Source: DATKJS01 sp964551995
GTDB lineage: Bacteria > Acidobacteriota > Aminicenantia > Aminicenantales > Saccharicenantaceae
NCBI GenBank assembly: GCA_964551995.1
Contig: CAZKFD010000005.1
Location: forward strand, 119,936-183,935
DNA length: 64,000 bases
Direction of reading: 5' to 3'
Below are positions 40,348 to 49,600 of the stretch, in pieces; the first letter of the stretch is position 1; each line of letters begins with the position of its first letter. A program made the position numbers and the translations under genes. Under the pieces are notes generated by a model. It was not told where the DNA came from, made no database searches, and saw only the letters and a list, made by a program, of their open reading frames with translations.

Positions 40348-41655
40348 CTAAGGCAAGGCCAGGACCTCGTGGGCGGCGATGAGCATGCCTCGGACTGGGA
40401 CGTTATGGGGGCAATGCGCTTCGCAGGGACCGGGACATTTCAAGCATGTGTCCGCCCTCAGGCCGGGGATCCGGGCGTAAAGCTCCATGGCTTCCTTCTC
40501 CCGGCCCTGACCCAAGAAATACTGGGTGTAGCGCATTATGGTGTTGACAGGCACGCCGCGAGGGCAGCGCGGCTCACAGAGACCGCAGGCATGGCGGCAG
40601 TAGAGATCTCCGCAACCTTCTTCGTAGGCCTCAAGCTTGGCCTTGTCCCGGGCCTCGAGCCGCGAGCCCGAGAGCCGGACAAAGCCTTCAAGCTCCGTGT
40701 ACGTCCTCGCGAGGCAGCAGGCCGTGTGGACGTTCGGATTGCTGAGGACAAATCGGACCGCCGCGGCCTTGATCTCCTCGGGATTCTGGAGGTTGTGCTG
40801 CCGGATGAACTCTTGGGCCGCCTCGAACTTTTCCTTATATCTCCGGAGCCCGTCGGCGTAGAGCGGGTCGATCTGCTCCTTTTTGGCCTCCATCTCCTCA
40901 ATCCGGCTCTTCAGGGCGCCGTAGACGGCGATGGGCGTCGTCTTCATCAGGGCGACGCCGATCCTGCGCTCCCGGCAGAGGGACATGACCTTCTCTGCCT
41001 GGTCGCGGCGGAGAAAATTGTAGGCCATGAGAAAGACGTCGAAACGGCCGTCCTCGGCCGCCGCGGACAGGACTTTTTCCATCGTTTCTTCCGGGTCGCG
41101 GAACCAGAACGAGCCGTGGTTGGAGACGCCGACGAACCGGACGCGGTCCTCCGCCTTGAGCTCGGACATGGCGGCATGGAACCCCTCGGTCTTCAAAGTC
41201 GCCGCCTTCTCGGGCATGTGCATCATCAGGCAGTCGACATATTCGGTCCGAAGATCCTCCAGGGCCTTGCGGGCGCGCTTGAGGAAGCCCGCCTTCGACT
41301 TGTCCTCGAGGACTTCGAGCTTGGTCGAGATGAAAATGGATTTTCGTTCGAGCCCCTCCATGGCCTTGGCCACAATCCGGTGATGGCCGGGATACTGCTC
41401 GGCGGTGTCGACATAATTCATGCCGGCCTCGAACGCGGCGCGGAGGATGCCGTCGTCCATGATCGAGCCGCAGCCGAGGTCGGAAACCTTGAACCCCGTC
41501 CGTCCCAGGATGCGGTAGTCCCTGATCCTTGGGGGGGAGTCGTCGGGGTCGAGCCCGGGGGCTCGGCGCTGACGGGCGGCCAATCCGGAGCCGACGAGCC
41601 CCATCGCGGTTTTTTTGAAGAATTGCCGCCGTTCCAGAGTCGGCTTGAAGCTCAT
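40348..41655 (-). CDS. Aldo/keto reductase with C-terminal ferredoxin domain and Tat-like signal
   Basis: 435 residues. N terminus ERRQFFKKTAMGLVGSGLA is a twin-arginine-type signal. AKR barrel about 45-325: RILGRTGFKVSDLGCGSIM, YVDTAEQYPGHHRIV (catalytic Tyr), FISTKLEV (Lys), DCLMMHMPE (His position) and FVGVSNHG. The C-terminal ~80 residues hold two Cys groups, CRHACGLCEPRCPRGVP and CLKCPGPCEAHCPHNVP, expected to bind two [4Fe-4S] clusters. Such AKR-ferredoxin proteins probably exchange electrons with ferredoxin or a membrane partner instead of NADPH alone. Substrate unknown; apparently single-gene transcript. Confidence 0.9.
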   Translation of the reverse strand: MSFKPTLERRQFFKKTAMGLVGSGLAARQRRAPGLDPDDSPPRIRDYRILGRTGFKVSDLGCGSIMDDGILRAAFEAGMNYVDTAEQYPGHHRIVAKAMEGLERKSIFISTKLEVLEDKSKAGFLKRARKALEDLRTEYVDCLMMHMPEKAATLKTEGFHAAMSELKAEDRVRFVGVSNHGSFWFRDPEETMEKVLSAAAEDGRFDVFLMAYNFLRRDQAEKVMSLCRERRIGVALMKTTPIAVYGALKSRIEEMEAKKEQIDPLYADGLRRYKEKFEAAQEFIRQHNLQNPEEIKAAAVRFVLSNPNVHTACCLARTYTELEGFVRLSGSRLEARDKAKLEAYEEGCGDLYCRHACGLCEPRCPRGVPVNTIMRYTQYFLGQGREKEAMELYARIPGLRADTCLKCPGPCEAHCPHNVPVRGMLIAAHEVLALP

Positions 41656-41759
41656 GAAACTCCCTCCCGAACGCCGGCGAGCCGGCGAGTCTTCGATTTT
41701 TCAGGGGGACAGCATAGCAAGGAGGGCCGAAGGCGGTCAAATGTTTTTGGCGCGGGGCG

Positions 41760-42452
41760 TCAATCGCGCGACTGCCGCAACAGGAACATCCGCAAAAGCT
41801 CCATGGCCGCCATCGCCGTCGACGCCACGTAAGTCAGGGCCGCCGCCTGGAGGACCTGCCGCGCGCCGTCGAGCTCTCCGGGCGTCAGGAAGCGCCGCTC
41901 CTCGAGGAGGACCAGGGCCCTTTTCGAGGCGTTGAACTCGACCGGCAGCGTGATCACGGAGAAGAGGACAGCGGCCGAAAAGAGCAGGATGCCGACGTCC
42001 ATGAGAACCCGCGGCGCGCTGCCGCTGAAGATGAAGCCGACAAAGAATAGCGGGAAAGCCAGCGAGGAGCCGAGGCTCGCGGCGGGATAGATGAGCGTCC
42101 GCAGATACAGGGGCTGATAATGGTTCCGGTGCTGAATGGCGTGCCCGGCCTCGTGGGCCGCGATTCCCAGGGCGGCCACGGACGGGCTTCCGTAGACGCC
42201 TTCGGACAGCCGGAGGACCCGTTTCCTCGGATCATAGTGGTCCCGCAGGTCGGCTCCCGGGATTTTCTCGATCCTGACATCCCCGGCCCCGTCGGCCTGG
42301 AGCAGCTCGTGGGCGGCCTGGGCCCCTGACATCCTGGAAGAGGAGAAAACCCGGCTGTATTTTTTGTAGACCCTTTTGACTTTAGCCTGGGCATATAGGG
42401 CCAGGACGAGGGGCGGTATCAGCAGAAAAAAAGTCCAATCCCAGAAAAACAT
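41760..42452 (-). CDS. Membrane zinc metallopeptidase, YugP-like
   Basis: 230 residues. Start at 42452 chosen because GGAGG lies nine bases upstream; in-frame ATGs at 42485 and 42461 are upstream alternatives. Membrane helix near the N terminus (FFLLIPPLVLALYA), then a conserved soluble part: DHYDPRKRVLRLSEGVY and AALGIAAHEAGHAIQH, where HEAGH is the zinc site, followed by two to three more helices (IYPAASLGSSLAFPLFFVGFIF; VLMDVGILLFSAAVLF) and NASKRALVLLEERRFLTP. This is the pattern of the YugP family; natural substrate unknown. Confidence 0.92.
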   Translation of the reverse strand: MFFWDWTFFLLIPPLVLALYAQAKVKRVYKKYSRVFSSSRMSGAQAAHELLQADGAGDVRIEKIPGADLRDHYDPRKRVLRLSEGVYGSPSVAALGIAAHEAGHAIQHRNHYQPLYLRTLIYPAASLGSSLAFPLFFVGFIFSGSAPRVLMDVGILLFSAAVLFSVITLPVEFNASKRALVLLEERRFLTPGELDGARQVLQAAALTYVASTAMAAMELLRMFLLRQSRD

Positions 42453-42485
42453 TGAGCTCATCCTCCGAAGAGATAACAGCCCCAT

Positions 42486-42516
42486 TTTACACGAGTCGGG
42501 GCGAAAAGTGTATAAT
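42486..42516 (+). promoter_or_regulatory. Promoter of the SRP RNA gene
   Basis: TTTACA (42486-42491) and TATAAT (42511-42516), spaced 19 bases, with TG directly before the -10. The RNA begins 5-8 bases further on. Confidence 0.6.
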
Positions 42517-42520
42517 GCGG

Positions 42521-42796
42521 CTTGACCGTGCTAGATGGGGAGCTAGCGGTGCCCTGTCACCCACAATCCGCTCCAGTGGGGTCGAATTCCCTGCCGAGGC
42601 GGCTCCCTTTCTGGGCAGTGCCCGTGCACGTGGCGATGAGGGCCGGGGCCCTGCGCAAAGAGTCCCCCGTGAACCCCGTCAGGACCGGAAGGTAGCAGCG
42701 GTAGCGGGGCGATTTCTTGTGCGGCAGCCAGCCTCGCCTGAGCCGGCGGCGGGGGACACGCGGGGAGGGCGCTGTCGGAGCCGGGTGCACGGTCGC
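42521..42796 (+). ncRNA. ffs: Signal recognition particle RNA, large (Alu-containing) bacterial type
   Basis: The 5' part has the Alu-domain sequence GTGCTAG-TGGGGAGCTAGCGGTGCCCTGT ... CAATCCGCT ... GTCGAATTCCCTGCCGAGG, close to the Bacillus scRNA. The middle has the universal domain IV, GTCAGGACCGGAAGGTAGCAGC (about 42680-42702), which binds Ffh. The 5' GACCGTGC (42524-42531) pairs with the 3' GCACGGTC (42787-42794), closing the molecule at about 275 bases. A seven-T run follows. Ends are good to a few bases. Confidence 0.93.
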
Positions 42797-42803
42797 TTTT
42801 TTT
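42785..42803 (+). terminator. Terminator of the SRP RNA
   Basis: The 3' arm of the closing stem (GCACGGTC) is followed by GC and seven T (42797-42803), so the RNA's own end stem plus the U-tract acts as terminator. Confidence 0.6.
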
Positions 42804-42814
42804 ATGGAGGCCCG

Positions 42815-43708
42815 TCAATCGGACGAGAGACGAAGAGCCCGGAGCAGGACGGCGATCTCTTTTTTCGACGCGCCGTCCAGTGGTAGCAGGGGAGAGCGCA
42901 CCGGGCCGCCGTAGTAGCCCATGAGGTCCTGGGCTGCCTTGACGCCGGCAATGCCGTATTTCTCGACGATCGTGCGGTTGAACGGAATGAGGTCCAGCTG
43001 CCGCTGGCGCGCCTCGCCCCGTTTCCCCGCCCTGAAGAGCCTGAAGATCTCTGCGCAGAGCGCCGGGACGGCGTTGGCGACCGCGAGGATGGCGCCGGCG
43101 GCCCCCATCTCCAGGCTGGGGTATACGACGTGGCCGGAACCGGCGAAGTAGCGAAAATTCCCGGGGACGTCCCGGATGACCTCGCCCAGAAATCCCAGAC
43201 TTCCCGAGCTTTCCTTGAGCCCGGCGACATTCGGATGGCCGGCGAGCTCGACGACGAGCCGCGGGTCCAGCGAAATCCCGGTGTTCTGGGGGATGTTGTA
43301 AACGAGTACCGGGACCGGACTGGCTTCGGCCACGGTCAAAAAGTGGCTTTTCAGGGACTCCCGGGTCATCTTCGATTTGAAATAGGACGGCGGCCGGACC
43401 AGCGCTGCGGCAATGCCGAACCGGGCCGCGCGCCGCGTGAACTCGACCGTGGCCTGCGTCGACTCCCGGGCCGTGCCAGCCAGGATCTTCCGTCCCTGTG
43501 CGGCGGTCCCGGCGACCGCCTCGACGAGCCTCTCCGATTCGCCGTCGGTCAGGAGAACGCTCTCGCCCGTAGAGCCCAGGACGAGATAACCCGCCAGGTC
43601 CGCCCGGTTGTATCTGCGGACGTTGGCGCGCATCCTGGCCGGGGAGATCTTCTCTCCGGCGAAGGGGGTCGTCAGGGCGATAAAGACGCCTTCGAGAAGG
43701 GGATTCAC
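42815..43708 (-). CDS. DapA-family class I aldolase/synthase
   Basis: 297-residue TIM-barrel enzyme of the dihydrodipicolinate synthase/N-acetylneuraminate lyase family. Seen: TTPFAGEKI, GSTGESVLLTDGE, VLVYNIPQNTGISL with the Tyr, and NVAGLKESSG with the Schiff-base Lys. It may be DapA itself, but the sequence also resembles 4-hydroxy-2-oxoglutarate aldolase; without other lysine genes nearby the reaction stays open. The ATG overlaps the zincin stop as ATGA, so it is the last gene of the cobO-zincin-aldolase operon. Confidence 0.9.
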   Translation of the reverse strand: MNPLLEGVFIALTTPFAGEKISPARMRANVRRYNRADLAGYLVLGSTGESVLLTDGESERLVEAVAGTAAQGRKILAGTARESTQATVEFTRRAARFGIAAALVRPPSYFKSKMTRESLKSHFLTVAEASPVPVLVYNIPQNTGISLDPRLVVELAGHPNVAGLKESSGSLGFLGEVIRDVPGNFRYFAGSGHVVYPSLEMGAAGAILAVANAVPALCAEIFRLFRAGKRGEARQRQLDLIPFNRTIVEKYGIAGVKAAQDLMGYYGGPVRSPLLPLDGASKKEIAVLLRALRLSSD

Positions 43709-44124
43709 CGGTCATCTCCTTTTCGTGAGCTGCGGACGGCCCTCTCGATCTCCCGCAACTTCTCTTCGCCGAGCCCGAAGTAGTGGCCGACCTCATGGAG
43801 GACCGTGTCGCGGACGTTGTCCTTGATATCTTCGGGGCTGCGGGAGATCCTCTCGATCGGGCCCTGGTAGATGACGATGACGTCGGGGGTCGTATTCCCG
43901 TAATAAGATGGGCCGCGCCTGGTGTAGGGAACGCCGTGATAGAGGCCCAGAAGCGGCTGGCCGGGCGGCGGCTCCTCTTCGACCATGACCGTGACGTTCT
44001 CGATGAGCTTTCGGAAGCGGGCGGGGATCCCGGCGAGGGCCTCCTGCACGAGGCGCTCGAAGTCCTCTTTCGACAGCAGCGAGGCGAACGGGCTCCGTCC
44101 GAAGGGCTTGGGAATCCGTCTCAC
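43705..44124 (-). CDS. Zincin-like metallopeptidase family protein (DUF1025 type)
   Basis: 139 residues from a GTG at 44124 that overlaps the cobO stop as GTGA; a longer frame to 44379 lies antisense-like over cobO and is rejected. Residues: LSKEDFERLVQEALAGIPARFRKLIENVTVMVEEEP, LLGLYHGVPYTRRG, DVIVIYQGPIERI and RDTVLHEVGHYFGLGEEKLRE, where HEVGH binds zinc. This matches the Zincin_1 family of small minimal metallopeptidases with unproven substrates. Confidence 0.92.
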   Translation of the reverse strand: MRRIPKPFGRSPFASLLSKEDFERLVQEALAGIPARFRKLIENVTVMVEEEPPPGQPLLGLYHGVPYTRRGPSYYGNTTPDVIVIYQGPIERISRSPEDIKDNVRDTVLHEVGHYFGLGEEKLREIERAVRSSRKGDDR

Positions 44125-44669
44125 TTTTCGATCCCTTCTCGGGCCCTGACGCCGCGGTCCGAGTAGTGCTTCTCTTCCCGCATCTCCGTTATGAGGTCGG
44201 CCTTCTCGAGGATTGCCGGGGGCGCGTAGCGCCCCGTCAGGACGAGCTCGACGCCCTCGGGCTTCCGGGCGACAACGTCCAGGACCTCGGCCTCCGGCAG
44301 CACCTTCAGGTGGACGGCCGTATTGACTTCGTCGAGGACGACGATCTGGAAATCTCCCGAGAGCATGGCCGCGAGGCACTTGCGGAGGCCGTGGCGCGCC
44401 CGCTCGATGTCGGGGTCGCCCGGGCTCTCGGTGACCTTGACGAACCGTTTGCGGCCGAACTGTTCGATCCGCAGGAAGGGGGAAAGCCTCTGTGCGGCCT
44501 GGATTTCGCCGGACGGCCGGCCTTTGAGGAACTGGCCGATATAAGTCCTCATCCCGTGCCCCGCCGCTCTCATGGCTAGGCCGAGGGCCGCGGTCGTCTT
44601 GCCCTTGCCGTTTCCCGTATAGACTTGGATATAGCCGAGGAACGGCGGACGTTTCGGCTTCGCGTCCAT
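44121..44669 (-). CDS. cobO: Cob(I)yrinic acid a,c-diamide adenosyltransferase
   Basis: Transfers the adenosyl group from ATP to cob(I)alamin or corrinoid (CobO/BtuR type). 182 residues: P-loop GNGKGKTTAALGLAMRAAGHG near 20-40, FLKG, and Walker-B-like VVLDEVNTAVHLKVL near 112, GVELVLTGRYAPP and ITEMREEKHYSDRGVRAREGIEK at the end. First of a three-gene operon. Its promoter predicts an mRNA starting within a few bases of the ATG. No cobalamin riboswitch precedes it, and there is no space for one. Confidence 0.96.
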   Translation of the reverse strand: MDAKPKRPPFLGYIQVYTGNGKGKTTAALGLAMRAAGHGMRTYIGQFLKGRPSGEIQAAQRLSPFLRIEQFGRKRFVKVTESPGDPDIERARHGLRKCLAAMLSGDFQIVVLDEVNTAVHLKVLPEAEVLDVVARKPEGVELVLTGRYAPPAILEKADLITEMREEKHYSDRGVRAREGIEK

Positions 44670-44676
44670 GCCGTCT

Positions 44677-44705
44677 ATTGTTGACTATTTGGGGCCCGTT
44701 GTCAA
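44677..44705 (-). promoter_or_regulatory. Leaderless promoter of cobO
   Basis: Minus-strand TTGACA (44705-44700), 17 bases, AACAAT (44682-44677), then seven bases to the cobO ATG at 44669. No ribosome site fits. Confidence 0.55.
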
Positions 44706-44749
44706 AAGAACCGCGTCAAGAAATCCTTTCTTGAGGGGACCGGACCTGT

Positions 44750-44757
44750 GCTATAAT
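44750..44757 (+). promoter_or_regulatory. Leaderless extended -10 promoter of serS
   Basis: Extended -10 with hexamer TATAAT at 44752-44757, then seven bases to the serS ATG at 44765. The -35 is weak (TCTTGA at 17 bp or TTGAGG at 15 bp). Confidence 0.6.
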
Positions 44758-44764
44758 CGGGGCT

Positions 44765-46042
44765 ATGCTGGACGCGAAGTTCGTTCTGGAAAACATTGAT
44801 TCCGTTCAAAATAGGCTCGCGACGCGCGGCGCCCGGATCGACCTCGGGGATTTCGTCAGAGCCTGCGGCGAGAAAAAGGATGTCCTGCGCCGCGTCGAGG
44901 AGCTCCGGGCCGAAAAGAACCGGGCCTCTGAGGAAATCTCCAGGATGAAAAAGGAAGGGACGGATGCGTTGGCGCGGATTCAAGAGATGCGGACGGTGGG
45001 GGACGGGATCGCCGCGCTCGAGGAACGGCTTACGGCTCTCGAAGAAGAGATCCGGGAGACGCTACTCTCGATCCCCAACATTCCGCACGAGTCCGTGCCG
45101 GTTGGGCGAGGGGCCGAGGAGAACCGCGAGGAGAGGCGGTGGGGTCGGCCACCGGACTTCGGCTTCGAGCCGCAGGCGCATTGGGACGTCGGCGAGCGGC
45201 TGGGCATCCTGGATTTCGGGCGGGCGGCCAAGATCGCGGGCTCCCGGTTCACGGTCTACATGGGCGCCGGCGCCCTGCTCGAGCGCGCCCTGATCGGCTT
45301 CATGATCGATCTCCACACCCGCGAGAGAGGCTTCACCGAGGTCCTGCCACCGTTCATGGCCAATGCCGAGACGCTGGCCGGGACCGGGCACCTGCCCAAA
45401 TTCAAGGAGGACCTCTTCAAGCTCGAGGGCTACGATTGGTATCTTGTCCCGACGGCCGAGGTGCCGCTGACGGGCCTCTACCGGAATGAGATCCTCGATG
45501 GCGCCACGCTCCCCCGTCGCTTTGCGGCCTACACGCCGTGCTTCCGGAGCGAGGCTGGCTCCTATGGCAAGGACGTCCGGGGCCTCATCCGTCAGCACCA
45601 GTTCAACAAGGTCGAGATGATGATCTTCAGCCTTCCCGAGGCGTCCTTCGACGAGCTCGAGCTCATGACGGCCTCGGCCGAAGAGGTTCTGAAGAGGCTA
45701 GGCCTCCACTACCGCGTCGTCCTCCTCTGCACGGGCGACATGGGCTTCGCCAGCGCCAAGACCTACGACCTCGAGGTCTGGATGCCGGGCCGGAAGGCCT
45801 TCATGGAGATCTCGTCCTGTTCGAATTGCCTGGACTTCCAGGCGCGCCGGGCCAATATCCGGTTCAAGCGCGGGCCCAAAACCCGTCTCGAGTACGTCCA
45901 CACTCTCAACGGCTCGGGACTCGCCGTCGGCCGCACGGTGAGCGCGATCCTGGAGAACTTCCAGCAGAAGGACGGGTCGATCGTCATTCCCGAAGCCTTG
46001 AAACCTTATATGAACGGGCTCGAGCGGATCGCACGCCCTTAA
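44765..46042 (+). CDS. serS: Seryl-tRNA synthetase
   Basis: Charges tRNA-Ser. 425 residues. N-terminal coiled-coil arm (about 30-105, RVEELRAEKNRASEEISRMKKE), class II motif 1 region, motif 2 FRSEAGSYGKDVRGLIRQHQF near 257-278, and motif 3 GSGLAVGRTVSAILENFQ near 381-398; SSCSNCLDFQARR precedes it. Normal length. mRNA is predicted leaderless (see promoter). Two tRNA-Ser genes follow on the same strand, with a hairpin at 46113-46137 between. Confidence 0.98.
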   Translation: MLDAKFVLENIDSVQNRLATRGARIDLGDFVRACGEKKDVLRRVEELRAEKNRASEEISRMKKEGTDALARIQEMRTVGDGIAALEERLTALEEEIRETLLSIPNIPHESVPVGRGAEENREERRWGRPPDFGFEPQAHWDVGERLGILDFGRAAKIAGSRFTVYMGAGALLERALIGFMIDLHTRERGFTEVLPPFMANAETLAGTGHLPKFKEDLFKLEGYDWYLVPTAEVPLTGLYRNEILDGATLPRRFAAYTPCFRSEAGSYGKDVRGLIRQHQFNKVEMMIFSLPEASFDELELMTASAEEVLKRLGLHYRVVLLCTGDMGFASAKTYDLEVWMPGRKAFMEISSCSNCLDFQARRANIRFKRGPKTRLEYVHTLNGSGLAVGRTVSAILENFQQKDGSIVIPEALKPYMNGLERIARP

Positions 46043-46112
46043 CCCCCCTGCCCGCACTTTCCTGCGCTTCTTCAGCACCTCTCCTGGCTCCGGCCGGACG
46101 CCGCTCTGGCCT

Positions 46113-46137
46113 CCCGGCGCGGCTTTCCGCGGCCGGG
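46113..46137 (+). terminator. Hairpin after serS, possible terminator
   Basis: CCCGGCGCGG, loop CTTT, CCGCGGCCGGG: ten pairs with one bulged G. No T-run follows, so intrinsic termination is uncertain. Confidence 0.4.
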
Positions 46138-46159
46138 AAGAACCGCCCTTAATCAAGGC

Positions 46160-46188
46160 TTGCCAGGCGTCGCCCCGGCAAGTACAAT
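46160..46188 (+). promoter_or_regulatory. Promoter of tRNA-Ser(TGA)
   Basis: TTGCCA (46160-46165), 17 bases, TACAAT (46183-46188); predicted start near 46195, seven bases before the mature tRNA. Confidence 0.6.
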
Positions 46189-46201
46189 TGTCTCGTTATG
46201 C

Positions 46202-46290
46202 GGAGGGATGGCCGAGTGGTTGAAGGCGGCGGTCTTGAAAACCGCTTTCCGGTCTCCGGAACGGGGGTTCGAATCCCTCTCCCTCCGCCA
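46202..46290 (+). tRNA. tRNA-Ser (anticodon TGA)
   Basis: 89 bases including encoded CCA. Acceptor stem GGAGGGA pairs with TCCCTCC, discriminator G. D-arm GGCCGAGTGGTTGAAGGC, anticodon stem around CTTGAAA with TGA at 46236-46238, a long variable arm typical of serine tRNA, and GGTTCGAATCC T-arm. Confidence 0.97.
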
Positions 46291-46447
46291 TGTCGGATTT
46301 CTTTCGGGCGGCCGGAATTCCTGGTCGGAGATTGTCGCTCGTTCCCGGCTCCGGTCCGCGGCCCGGGGAGATAACTCGTACGGGAGCCCGGCCAGGTTCC
46401 CATCTCTTTGGAAACATGATAGAATAACGGTGCGTTTCTGAGGCCGC

Positions 46448-46541
<94 letters not shown>

Positions 46542-46619
46542 CTTTCCCCTCTCCCTTCCTTGACTTTGGGGCTTCGTTTCCATAAATTTGGTGACGGAAT
46601 ATTTTTACGAGGACATCGC

Positions 46620-49600
46620 ATGAACGACCGCCGGAACTTTCTCCCACTATTTCTTGCCGTATCCCTGACCACCGTGGTGATCTCCTCCACGGGCTGCGGG
46701 CGGTCGTCTTCCGCCGAGACCTACGAATCGATCCTCAGAGACTTCCGGAATCCTCCCGCCGCTGATCGAAGTGCTCCCCTTTGGGTCTGGAACGACCAGA
46801 TGACCCGGGAGGAAATCCGCACCGAGCTCGCCGGGTTCAGGGACCGCGGCATCGGCGGCGTTTTCATCCATCCCCGGCCCGGCCTCATTACGCCCTACCT
46901 CTCGGATGAGTGGATGTCTCTCTGGAAATACGCCGTGGAAACGGGAAAATCATTGGGGCTGAGGGTTTGGATTTATGACGAATACTCCTATCCCTCCGGT
47001 TTCGCCGGCGGCCGGGTCCCCGCCGAGATGCCGGACGCCGCTCTGCGCGGCCTGCGGATGACCCGGGTCCAGGGGACCCCGAAGACCTTCGCCCGGCCCC
47101 CGCTCGTTGTGCTCAGGCAGGTCCTCTCCCATTTCGAGGATGTGACCGGGAAGGTCCCAACGGGCCATCCGGATCAGGGGGCTTACTATGTTTTCGACAT
47201 CGTCCGACAGGAGCCGTCTCCCTGGTTCGGAGGCTATACCTACGTCGACCTCATGCGCAAAGACGTCACGGACAAGTTCCTGGACGTAACCCTCAACGCG
47301 TACAAACAGGCCGCCGGCGGCGAATTCGGCCAGGCCGTCCCCGGCGCTTTTCAGGACGAGGCGGAGATCGCTCTCCCGGGCGGCGCGGACACGGTCAACT
47401 ACACGCCGGCCCTCTTCCAGGCCTTTCTGGCAGACTGGGACTACGACCTCCGGCCCAACCTCGTGTCCCTCTTCGACGAGGTCGGCGACTGGAGGCGCGT
47501 CCGGCACAATTACTACTCGACGCTGCTCGACCTTTTCATCGAGAACTGGGCCAAGCCTTATTATGCCTACTGCGCCGACAACAACCTGATCTTTACGGGA
47601 CACTACTGGGAACACGAGTGGCCCAACCCCCGCGTCGGCCCCGACAACCTGGCTATGTTCGCCTACGCCCAGATGCCCGGGATCGACATCCTGATGAACG
47701 AATGGCAGACGGGCCCGCACGCGCAGTTCGGCAGCGACCGGTCTGTCCGTGAAATCCGAAGCTCGGCTAACCAGCTCGGGCGCCGCCGGACGCTGTCCGA
47801 GACATACGGCGCCGGGGGCTGGGACATGACGTTCTTCGACCAGAAAAGGATCGGCGACTGGGAATACGCCCTGGGAGTGAACTTCCTGACGCAGCATCTG
47901 TCCTACGCCACGATCAAAGGGGCCCGCAAGCGCGACCATCCTCTCTCCTTTTCCTACCACGAGCCGTGGTGGGCCTCCTATAATCTCTTGGCCGACTATT
48001 TCGGGCGCCTTTCGGCGGTCCTGAGCGCCGGCGAGCAGGTCAATCGCATCCTCGTCATCGAGCCGACGACCTCGGCCTGGATGCACTATTCTCCGGTCCG
48101 GGAATCCGAGGACCTCCGGTCGATCGGAGAGGACTTCCAAAATTTCGTCCACCTCCTCGAAGCCCACCAGGTGGAATACGACCTGACCAGCGAAAAGACG
48201 CTCGAGGAGTTCGCCTCGGTCGGGAACCGGACCCTGATCGTCGGGCGGAGGGCCTACGGACTTGTCCTCCTCCCTCCTGGAATGGAGAACCTCGACGATG
48301 CGACGTTCGTCCTCCTGCGCGATTACCTCATGCGGGGCGGGAAGATCATCTGCTGGCCGGCCCCGCCCGATTATGTGGACGGAAAGCTCACGGAAGATGT
48401 CCGGACGCTGGCCTTCGGCTATTCGGACCGGTGGCTCAACTCCGGCCCCGGCGACGGCTTTGACAAGATCCGGCACCTGAGCCCTCCCCCGGTCGTTTTC
48501 TCCGGGCCGGCGTCCCATCCGGGGCTCCTCCACCAGCGCCGGGAATTCGACGGCGGCCAGCTGGTTTTCCTGGTCAACACCGACCCCGGGAACCCAGCCG
48601 AGGGGACGATGACGCTCGAAGGAGGTTCCGTTGAACAGTGGGACCCCGTCACGGGGAGCGTCCGGCCGCACGCCTTTTCCCGTCAGAAGGGCGGCGTCGA
48701 GATTCCGTTCTCCCTTCCCCCGGGAGGCAGCCTTCTTCTCTGCGTCCTCGCGAAACGGGCCAGGCCGGTCGCGACACCCGTCCGGCGCTTTGAAGAGGTC
48801 CCGGCTCAGGGCGAAATGTCGGTCGTGAGGCAATCCCCGAACGTCCTGACGATCGATTACTGTGACCTCGTCATGGGTGGAAAGACGGACCGGGATCTGT
48901 ACTTTTACGACGCCCAGAAAAGGACGTTCCAGTTCCACGGGCTTCCCAGGAATCCCTGGGACAGCGCCGTCCAGTACAAGACAAACATCCTGGCCCGAGA
49001 CAAGTTCCGACCGGACTCGGGCTTCGACGCGGTTTTCTGGTTTTCGGCGCTTAAGGGCGATGCCTTTGACTATGATTCGCTCAAGGCCGTCGTGGAGAGG
49101 CCCGCGCTTTTTCGCGTCTCGATCAACGGTCACGGCGTGGAGCCCGCCCCGGGGGAATGGTGGCTCGACCGGGACTTCGCCGTCTATCCCATCGGCTCGT
49201 TCGTCGTCGCCGGGAGGAACCGGATTACGGTGTCGGCGAAGCCGTTCACCATTCATTCCGAACTCGAGCCGATTTACGTGTTGGGCGATTTCCGCCTGAC
49301 GGCCGCGGCCAAGGGCTTCGAGCTCCGGCCTCCGGCGCCCATTTCGCCCGGCTCATGGGCGGCGCAGGGGCTTCCCTTCTACGGGGAGGCCGTCGCGTAC
49401 CGGAAGACGTTTACGATCCCGCCGGGCGCCGGCGCCAAAGGCGTCCGTTATATCGTCCGGCTCGGGTCGTGGTGTGGCTCTGTCGCCGAGGTCCGCGTTG
49501 GGGGGCGCCCGGCCGGCCTGATCGCATTTCCTCCCTACGAGCGGGACATTACGGACGCGCTGTCGCCCGGCCCCAATGAGGTCACGGTCGTCGTCACCGG

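Noticed and set aside
44670..44764. Cobalamin riboswitch or T-box before cobO or serS
   Set aside because: Both mRNAs are predicted to begin at or next to the start codon; there is no room for a structured leader.
46950..49256. Long minus-strand open frame (768 codons) in the GH106-like gene
   Set aside because: Antisense shadow of a gene with clear family motifs.
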